From NCBI RefSeq assembly GCF_038396675.1, contig NC_088934.1:5248501-5312500 (forward strand): DNA of 64,000 bases, read 5' to 3'. The notes beneath the pieces are model-generated. The model saw only the letters and a list, made by a program, of their open reading frames with translations, was not told the origin of the DNA and ran no database searches. The position numbers and the translations under genes are program-made. Positions 56,201 through 64,000 of this stretch are shown here, piece after piece (position 1 is the stretch's first letter; every line of letters begins with the position of its first letter). The stretch is from Hydra vulgaris. Its lineage: Eukaryota; Cnidaria; Hydrozoa; Anthoathecata; Hydridae.

Positions 56201-57110
56201 ATGCAAAAAAAATCAGGGCCTCAACTTGACAAAATCAGAAAAAATATTATAGAAATTTTCAAAAACATTTGCTTCCAAATTGAAATAAACATTAATTTAA
56301 AAATTTTGATTTGCCTTGATGTTACATCTCTAAAAATTTTTATAGGCCTTATTAAAAACATAATGATGAATTATCATATATTAATATAAATTCGAATCAT
56401 CCCCCTCACATCTTAAAACAATAGACTAAATAAAAACTCTTCTAATGAAAATATTTTTAACTCTTCTAAACGCGTGTATGAAGATGCTCAAAAAAAAGCG
56501 GATTTAAAAATTTCGAGCTAAAATTTGAAACAAAAATTGCAAGAAAGCGAAACAGAAATAGAAATATAATTTGGTTTAACCCTCCGTGCAGCAAAAATGT
56601 TTCAACAAACATTGGAAAAACGTTTTTAAAATTAGTTGAAAAACATTTCCCTCCCTCTAAATTGCACAACATTTTTAACAGAAACACTATTAAGGTAAGC
56701 TATAACAGTACAAAAAATATTGAAAAAATTATGAAAGGCCATAATTTCGCATTGATTAATAAAAATGAAAAAAAAACTGAAGAAAAAATTACTGAAAATC
56801 GTAACTGCAAGCAAAAACTTGACTACCCTATGAATGGCAAATGCTTATCAAAAAATATTATTTACAAATGCATTTGTAAAAAATATTATTTACAAATGGA
56901 AAAAACGTTATGCCAACCACAAACAATCTTTTAAACATAAAAAATACTCAAAAGAGACTATGCTGTCTAAATATATTTGGCAACTAAAAGAAAAAAATAT
57001 TAATTTTAAATTAAACTGGTCTATCCTAAAAACTGCGCCTGCCTATAATAAATTTCCAAAAAATGTATACTATGTTAACAAGAAAAATTTGAAATTATTA
57101 CTCATTTAGA
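56201..57110 (+). pseudogene. Penelope-like RT C-terminus and GIY-YIG endonuclease, broken
   Basis: The first block, GPQLDKIRKNIIEIFKNICF then NLKILICLDVTS, is the late RT region (GPQLxxIRKxI...NLKxxxFLDVT). A gap follows. ARKRNRNRNIIWFNPPCSKN, VSTNIGKTFLKLVEKHFPPS and NIFNRNTIKVSYN form the linker typical of Penelope proteins. The GIY-YIG endonuclease region follows with MNGKCLSKNIIYKCICK, then after a shift YANHKQSFKHKKYSKET and LSKYIWQLKEKNINFKLNWS. GIY-YIG nucleases with CxxC-type inserts are diagnostic for Penelope-like elements. Stops and shifts inactivate it. Confidence 0.85.
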
Positions 57111-57369
57111 TCAAGAAAAATTATTGAATAAAAAATCTGAATTAATTTCTAAATGCAGACATGAAAATAAGTACCTTTTAAAAATTATAAAAACAAATGA
57201 TCAGTCTAAAATTTATCCTAATTCTAAAGAATTCTTTTCATGATTTTTTAATCATTTAATGTAGTTGTTGCAACTTTCTGGTTGCAAAACACTACAGCTA
57301 TTAAATAATTAATTATAACAATTCCCAACTTGTGAAATATTTTTTCTATAACTTGAATTTTTTTATGTT

Positions 57370-57410
57370 TAGACATTCTTCCTGATGAACCTACTGATGG
57401 TGAAACATTA
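57370..57410 (+). ncRNA. Hammerhead-ribozyme-like core in the Penelope terminal repeat
   Basis: CTGATGA (57382-57388), ACC, a TACTGAT loop, GGT, then GAAAC (57402-57406) form the conserved core of a hammerhead: CUGAUGA, a 3-bp stem II, and GAAA. Penelope-like elements are known to carry minimal hammerheads in their terminal repeats. I cannot place stem I and the cleavage-site triplet with certainty: upstream GTTTAGACATTCTTC gives only a weak stem. The inverted copy (55911-55935, minus strand) has lost the GAAAC (GGTAAAATA). Confidence 0.5.
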
Positions 57411-57446
57411 TGTTGAAGATAAAAGATAGATAAGTGTTTTTACTAA

Positions 57447-57565
<119 letters not shown>

Positions 57566-57850
57566 TCTGTCTGTTATGATAGGATCAGGTGTTATATTTT
57601 TATTACAGAAATGATAGCCAGATTTGTGAAAAGTTTGTGAAAAAAAAGGTCTAAGTTTTGATAATGAGTCTAACATTTTAATGTTTATTATTGCTTAAAT
57701 AAAGTTGATTTTATAAAAAACTTTGTACCGACAATTATGATTTCTTGTCATATAATAATATTTAGAGAAAAAAATGTCAATATTTGGTCTTGTTTTAAGT
57801 TTTTTTCTTTTCTTAAAAAATTTACTTGAAACGTTTTACTTTAGCTCAAG

Positions 57851-58989
57851 TTAAACAACAGCTCCATGAATATCTCTTCTAAACGGAGATTCAAAAATGC
57901 GTGGGCTACCATCAAAAATTCTTGGACTGTTGTCTCTTGAAGAAATTAAATAAAATTCTTTTGCTACCCGGCCATTTATTTTTTCTAAAGCTTCTCTTGT
58001 ATGAAAGAAATTACCACCTTTATGTGTGAGAAATTGTCCATTGTATTTCTTACGAATTTTATGAAACCCGCATGCCAGCATTAATATTAACGCAACTGTA
58101 CCCACACAAATTCCTCCTGTTATCCATGCAACTGTAGTTTGACTTAATTTTGATTTGAACATTGTCTGCAACTGTGACTTAATGTTACCGTCAATAGCCA
58201 ATAGATTATCTACATTTTTAATTTCTAAAGCAAAACAAAACAAATGATTCTCGTAATAAAAAAAGCTATTGGCAAAATAGATGTTTTTTATAATTTTCTA
58301 ATATGTATTTCTAGGGTCTATATTTTTGTTAGTTGCACCTATTTTATAGATTTTACTATCAAATTCTTGTTTTTTTACCTTTAACTGGACAGTTAAACAG
58401 CAGCTGACCTTCAATAAGTGTTTTCTTTTCAAATACTATTTTTTCTATAACATCGAGATTTTGACTCTAAAATTTAAGTTATAGTTAATTGAAACATTGA
58501 GTTAACTGATTAGAAAAAAAAACAGAATCGAAATTAAAAAAGAGTAGTTTATAATACTTCAATTAGAACTTGCTGTAAACACCCATTGTAATTTACTTTA
58601 CTAGCGGATATCGAAAGAGTGTTAACATACGGATAACCTCCAACAAAAATGTAAAATCTTTCTTCGTCTTCTTCCAAACTTTTATATTCGTCTGTGCATT
58701 CTGTAGAATATTTTAAATCCATCCAGCCAGTAGATTGGTATTTCAAAAACTTCTGATCAACATAACTAAATTGTTTTAATTTAAATGAATTAATAGTAAG
58801 TTATACTTATTTAAATTTAAGTTAAAAAAGCTATATAATTAATAAAAATAAATATAAAAATATCAAACCTCTTTGGAAAACTCTCTCTATCAACGCTTAA
58901 AACAACTTCTGGTCCGAATATTTCGATAATAACAGAATGAAATACTCCATCGTGAAGGGCACTGTTACCAGCAAACACAACAATACTGT
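57851..58989 (-). CDS. 3' end of a laminin-G-domain single-pass membrane protein (four exons)
   Basis: Exons on the minus strand: 58989-58869, 58765-58558, 58466-58379 and 58224-57851, all GT/AG with phases that join without a stop. The first reads DSIVVFAGNSALHDGVFHSV then EVVLSVDRESFPK. The second contains YIFVGGYPYVNTLSISAS and YNGCLQQVLIE, the VGG...FxGCLxxVxI core of a laminin G domain. The third gives GQLLFNCPVK. The fourth has a membrane helix, WITGGICVGTVALILMLACG, a basic stop-transfer FHKIRKK, and a cytoplasmic tail of about 65 residues ending RRDIHGAVV. It resembles neurexin/CASPR-type or protocadherin-like receptors; which one cannot be told from this part. Upstream exons lie at or beyond 59000. 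A possible AATAAA lies at 57689-57684. Confidence 0.88.
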
Positions 58990-59079
58990 CTAAATAAAAA
59001 TAATCTTATAAATCTATTAGGCACAAATTAGTTGTTTTTAAAGTCAATTATAACTTAATTTAAATTTTTATTACTACTA

Positions 59080-59370
59080 TTTCGAGACACTTTCTCAGTG
59101 CTCTGTGACCGTAAGGACCTCTCGGTGCAGGTTAACAACCACAAAAAAAAAAAAAAAAAAAATTCTTTAAAATTTTATGACTTAATTAGTTTAAACAATC
59201 CAAGTTATTACTGCAGTAGTTGTTCCTCGTACGCTAAAAAAAAACTTGTTGTTTTTGATAGTACAAATATTAAACTTGTAACAGGAGAAGATGCTCTTCC
59301 TATTCTAAGTGTACAGAAACCAGTTACCTTTGAAACAATTGTGGTCTTTCAAATTATATTGTGTTAGGTA
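59080..59370 (+). repeat. SINE-like repeat end and A-tail, then unassigned sequence
   Basis: GTGCTCTGTGACCGTAAGGA, CCTCTCGGTGCAGG and an 18-20 nt A-run match the repeat at 8791-8842. The frame that continues through the A-run (SLKFYDLISLNNPSYYC, then NIKLVTGEDALPIL) is open to 59367, but it starts inside a repeat and is not a credible gene. Confidence 0.45.
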
Positions 59371-60850
59371 CTGCGAAGGAGATACGAAAAGACGTTGGAT
59401 GATTCGGAATGTAGGAGAACATCAATGCTGATGTTAGAAATAGCTCATATTACTTAGATAGGTTTTACCATATCAAAAATTGTCAGTTTAAGAGTGGTAT
59501 TTTTTTAATTTTTTTAGTTTTCTTATATTGCTGGTATTGATGGAGGACAAGGAACTCTAGAGATTTAATGTTTGACCATGAGAGTCACATTGACAATCAG
59601 AATCACAATTTTACCTAGAAAGAACTACACTGGCGTAATGTAAGGAAAATCGTCACAATTTTTTCTAAAATTTAGGGTCACTGTAGAAAATGCACATATT
59701 ATTTTGATGGTATATATGTCGATTGATAAGAAAGAAGTTCAAAGGACTTTCAAATCACTCTCAGATGAATTCTGAAAGCAAAAACCTGATTACAAACCAA
59801 ACATATTCAGATGCAATTTTAAAAAAATGTTATTAATCTTGACTTAACTTATATAATTTTAAAGAAAGTTCTTTAAAATTTTCTTGAAAAGAATGTTTTG
59901 AAAAGCTTTCTTGAAAAAAAAAATGTTTCATAGAGATTTCTAGCAACTAAACGTTTTAAATAGCTTTCTTGAAAAGAAAGTTCTTCAGAAGATTTAGCTC
60001 ATGTTGAATCAGAACAAACATTCAAAGAAATACATAAATGTACATTTGTCATGGTGATTAAAATATGTTTATGACAGATGTCGTGGTGATTAAAAGCTAT
60101 TATTGTTGAATACAGTTCATTGGTATTGTAAAAAAATAAAAATTTATCTTTTTTAAGAATATAATTGTACAGAAAAAATGTAATACTTTTTTGTAACAAG
60201 TTATAATACTTTAAATAATGTAAAATTTCATTTGTTTGAGATTTATGCGTGTTGTGTAAGTTTTCCATGACATTCTGAATTCCAAACAGATTTTTGTTAA
60301 GAAAAAAATTCGAATTTATAATGCGTTAATATTTAGATTTTAAATTTCATCAAAATATTTTTGGCGCTCAATAAAATGGCAAAAGAACTTTAGAAAGGTA
60401 CCAAAACTAAAAAGAAATGTGGTTTTTAATTTGTTTTCAATGGTTTCTAATTCATGCCAACCTGGCAAGAGTGACAAACTGGCAAAAGTAAAAAAAAGCG
60501 TGAAAATAACCTTTTAAAAAATAAAAAAAATAAGTAAAAATGACCTAAACTGTGAAAAAAAAAAAAAAAAAAAAAGTGCACAAGGAAGTACTTATCAATA
60601 TAATTTAATAATATAAAACGTTTATTATTAAATATCTGACCACTATTAGGTTAAGAGTTACTAGAAAACAAAGAATAGAGTTAAAGACTTGAAAAGTTGT
60701 TGGTTTTACGAATCAGAAAGACATGAAGTTGATGAGAGAGCTCCAATAGGTCAAAGTGAAATTATCACTAGACAAATAAATATTTTAGACCATTTAGAGG
60801 CAGATACAGTAAAAATATGTGACTTTGTTAAATGAGAAGTAAAACAAAAG
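59370..60850. other. No gene supported
   Basis: AT-rich. It holds an imperfect repeat of TTTCTTGAAAAGAA(A/T)GTT (59865-59990, about five degenerate copies) and an A-run of about 21 at 60554-60574. Confidence 0.45.
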
Positions 60851-63800
60851 TGAGTTTTGGTTGATGGAACTAGAGATGATAGCTCCTTTGAGCACCAACC
60901 ATGATAGTATTAGTAGAAAAGGGAAAGAGACGCTTTGCGATGATGACAATGAGGCTCAAGCTTGACAGATAAAGCAAAATCAAAATTTTCCATGAAAAGA
61001 CGAGTTGGACATTTGTAAAGATGGAGAATGATATCAGGAGTAAGACAATGGTGAACACGATAAATAGAAGCTACCTTACCAGTTGCTAAGGTAGACATTA
61101 ATTGTATATATGGTTTCGATGAAAGTTTAGTAGTGAAAGATAATCCAAAAAGTTGTAAAGAAGATGACTCAGTGAGAGGGTTACCGTTCATTGATATATG
61201 CTGACACTATTGCGTTGTTTGCATTAAGTAACTAAGTTTTTTGGAGTTACAATTAACAAACCACTGCAAGCTCCAATTTGTTACAGAAGTAAAATCAGAT
61301 TCAAAATCGAATGTCTGCTCTAACTAATCGAAAAGAGAATACCTATTGTGAAGACAGGAATATAAACTTCAGACGTTAGCAAATAAATTCACTTTAGATG
61401 TAACATTTTCAGGAAGATCATTAACGTAGATAAGAAACAATACTGAACTAAGGATAGAAATGAAAAAATGATTTGATAATCTCAAAAGCTTTACTAGATA
61501 CATCATCTGAAGCAAGCTTAAACAGAAAGTCATTATTATAAATTTTATTAAAAGCATTGGATACATCATGAGCTATAGCCATTTCCTCTCCGCCTCTATC
61601 TAATGCACGATAAAATCTTTCAATCACAGCAGTTAGATTGAGACCCTATTGATAGTTTGAATTGGAAGAATATTCTCTAGAGTTTTTAAAAAATGGAACC
61701 TCATATGTCATTTTTCATGAAACGGGAGAACAAGATTCAGTCAAGCATTTATTAAAGAGTTTAAAAAGAATTGAAGAGAGTTCTGGAGAACACTTTTATA
61801 AGACTATAATAGGAATGTTGTTTGAACCAAAGGTAGTAGAAGAGTTTAATTGAGAAATGAATTTTACAACAGAATCGAATTAAAAGAAAGGTTTGCAAAT
61901 AGTTCTGTCATATCACTGGGAGATGTAGAAGTATGAGTCCCAATATTTATCAATTAGAGATGAAATGTTGTACTTACCTTTGTTAATAATGCTATCGAAA
62001 ATTTCCCAAAAGTTTCTAGAGTCTAACGTCTGAGAGATTTGGTAAACTGGGAATAATTGAGCTTAGCATCAGACAGCGCCTTTTTAAAATGATTTCATGC
62101 AATAATAAATAGACGTTTCTTCTCCAGAGAGGTGCTTGTTTGAAAAATATGAAAAAAAAAGATTAGTTTAAATATAGCAGCTGCGTTGTTAGTTACGTAG
62201 GAGAATGCATTCACCAGCTAAAGACTATAACAAAGAAAATCACAAAAAACTCTCTGCCAGCTTTGAGGTAGTAGAAGCAAAACGTGAGATGATAGAGCAA
62301 GTACAAAAATAAAGCATCAGATTTATAGAGATCATTGCAAGGTCGGAACCACCGAGAGAAAAACAAGAAGAAACTGAACTCAAGTTAGGGTCAGAGACAA
62401 GACAAAAATTAAGTAGAGAAGCTAAGTGATTAGGGTTTTCAGGAAAACGAGTCACAAAGTTGACTATCTAAGTAAGAGAGTTAGAAATACAAAAGTTTTG
62501 GGCTTTAGTGCCAGCAGGGTCAGTGGTGTTACAGCCAAGTCATTAAGCGTGATGAGCATTAAAGTCACAACAATACTTACAGAAAATTAAAGTGAAATCT
62601 AAAAAAGCACTCCTTTAGATTTAATTTCTGCAGTCTTAAAAACGAGGAGAACAATAAAGAAAAAAGAGAAAAGTGATAGAGTGAAGAGTTGCTAAGCGAA
62701 AGCACATAAAAGAATTGTCATAGGATTCAAACCTGATTTCTCGACAAGTAGCTAAATTGATGCCTAATATTTCTTCGAGCCAAGCATGTGGTTATGTGAT
62801 CAAAGGATATTCCCCATCAATACTAGGATCTTGAAAAAGAAAAGGAAAATTTAAGTATGGTAAATTTCGCTAAAGGTACGATTTAACTGATGGAAAGTTA
62901 ATTTGAAGAAAACGAATATTTGTGAAAGAAATTAAAACAGTTGGGTGGCGAAGATGTTTTAATTTTTATTTTTTGGTTACTTTAGGGTTGGTTTAAAGAG
63001 AACTTGACTGATCCATAAAGGAAGCTTGTCATCCCAAGCTATTACCTATGCAGTTGTCTCTGTCTTGCTAACTAACCCAAGTCATAACTTTAGGCTTCCA
63101 ATGTGACTTTGACCCTGAATAAGAAAGCATCAACAGAGACAGCATTCACGCGCAACATGGTACTGTTAATACACTGATAATTTACAGCAGTTTATAAAAT
63201 CAGTCTCTTTGAGAGATACCACAGAGTTCGGAAAACCATACTACCAGGCGGTCTCAGAACCATTAAACTGAGTTTTAGAGCTTCTAAGTTATCGAAGATA
63301 GCAGGTAGAGTTGCATAGCCACTATCGAGGAAGCAAAAGTAAAAATCTACAAGTAGAGTCAAAAAACCAATATAACACATGGAACCAATATAACACAGGT
63401 GTAGATCTATTCCAGCCTAATAGATGAAAAAGAGGTTTGAAGCAACAAAATTATTCTGCTTGCACCTAAAGTCTCAGCCTTTTACAAAACAGTAGCTGGG
63501 TGCAGCAGTTAAAATCTGCACGAGATGAGTATTTTTATGAAGACACCATCTCTAGTCTTTACTCAACCAAGAACCTCAAGGTAGGGGAATTTTAACTGGG
63601 TAAAGTTAAGTTAGGTGATTGTAATGATCTTAAGCCTGATCTGAACTGGAGTAGTAAAAAGAAGCCACGTACTGTAAGTAGTACTTTAAAATAATGATGA
63701 AAAAATTTAGGAAAAGCATTAGGAAAAACATTACATCTAACAGAATACAAGAGATTAAAGTGAGCGTAAGTTTTATAGTTAGATTCACTAGTTGGTTACT

Positions 63801-63970
63801 GAGCTCACACTGCATAAAAGCATAAAGTAAGACTTAAATACAAACATAAATTTAGAAAATTTATGGTTAAGCAAATAGCACGCCTGAGGTTCAGAAATAA
63901 TACAGATATACATATAGTAACTTACGGGTAAATGAAAACTGCACCAAGGGTTCAGACAGAACACAAACAT
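60850..63970 (-). pseudogene. Decayed LINE with AP-endonuclease and RT regions
   Basis: On the minus strand, 62600-62240 reads, with shifts, as the end of an apurinic-type endonuclease: NSLTQ-like lead, then TRFPENPNHLASLLNFCLVS, DPNLSSVSSCFSLGGSDLAM. The RT core is largely lost; 61570-61369 keeps LSSVLFLIYVNDLPENVTSK then VNLFA (motif C region, mutated). The C-terminal end at 61191-60910 keeps MNGNPLTESSSLQLFGLSFT, VASIYRVHHCLTPDIILHLY, KCPTRLFMENF and RKASLSLFY. Order and strand agree with one element of about 3 kb that runs from beyond the right window edge. The clade is not certain. Confidence 0.65.
63360..63393 (+). repeat. 17-bp tandem duplication
   Basis: CCAATATAACACATGGA and CCAATATAACACAGGTG lie directly in tandem inside the LINE relic. 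Confidence 0.85.
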
Positions 63971-64000
63971 AGATATATAGTAAATTACCAGTGACCTTGC

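Noticed and set aside
59098-59367. 89-codon plus-strand frame
   Set aside because: It begins in a SINE-like repeat and runs through its A-tail; there is no domain or splice support.
61662-61853. Plus-strand 63-codon frame in the right-hand LINE
   Set aside because: It is antisense to the LINE relic and shows no motif.

Overview
The window is eukaryotic and very AT-rich. It has long (TA)n tracts, spliced genes with GT/AG introns, and dense layers of decayed transposons. The transposon mix (cnidarian-style hAT, Tc1, Tigger, Zator-like, Tnp2-type, Penelope-like and CR1/Jockey-type LINE elements) and the base composition suggest a cnidarian, most likely Hydra. This is inference; no species-diagnostic gene was identified. 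There is no prokaryotic gene organisation, rRNA, tRNA or CRISPR that I can support.

Two host genes are clear. (1) 20817-25672 (+) is a GFOD1/GFOD2-type glucose-fructose oxidoreductase domain protein: one large exon, a 3.6 kb intron full of transposon debris, and a short last exon. (2) 57851-58989 (-) is the 3' end of a single-pass membrane protein with an extracellular laminin-G-like region, seen as four phase-consistent exons ending in a short cytoplasmic tail. Almost everything else is mobile-element sequence or repeats.

Layout: 1-2400, a decayed multi-ORF element, short tandem repeats and a Penelope-type terminal inverted repeat. 2.5-10.5 kb, minus-strand exons of an unnamed transposon gene (two or three copies), a Tnp2-like transposase relic, a 5'-truncated LINE, a 220 bp GAA array and hammerhead-like motifs. 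10.5-12.9 kb, hairpins and a 182 bp palindrome. 12.9-19.0 kb, a minus-strand hAT transposase split by a 4.67 kb Ty3/Gypsy-type LTR element that itself carries a short poly-T-flanked insert. 20.8-25.7 kb, the GFOD gene. 26.3-34.4 kb, an 8.1 kb hAT element with an exact 8-bp target duplication, carrying a near-intact Tc1-like element (DD35E spacing) and a Tigger/pogo-like element. 36-43.2 kb, a diverged tandem duplication and two large foldback elements; the second has 73-bp satellite arrays in its arms and a further foldback nested inside one arm. 45.5-52.1 kb, a Penelope RT fragment and a multi-exon transposon gene interrupted by a 3.4 kb Zator-like element with a 3-bp target duplication. 53-57.5 kb, another hAT relic and a Penelope-like element with inverted terminal repeats and a hammerhead core. 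57.8-59 kb, the laminin-G membrane gene. 60.8-64 kb, a decayed LINE with endonuclease and RT regions on the minus strand.

The strongest observations are: the satellite-armed foldback with its nested foldback; the association of Penelope-type ends, carrying hammerhead-like cores, with (TA)n tracts; the three-level nesting with exact target duplications; and two unnamed transposon protein families that each recur at two places in the window.
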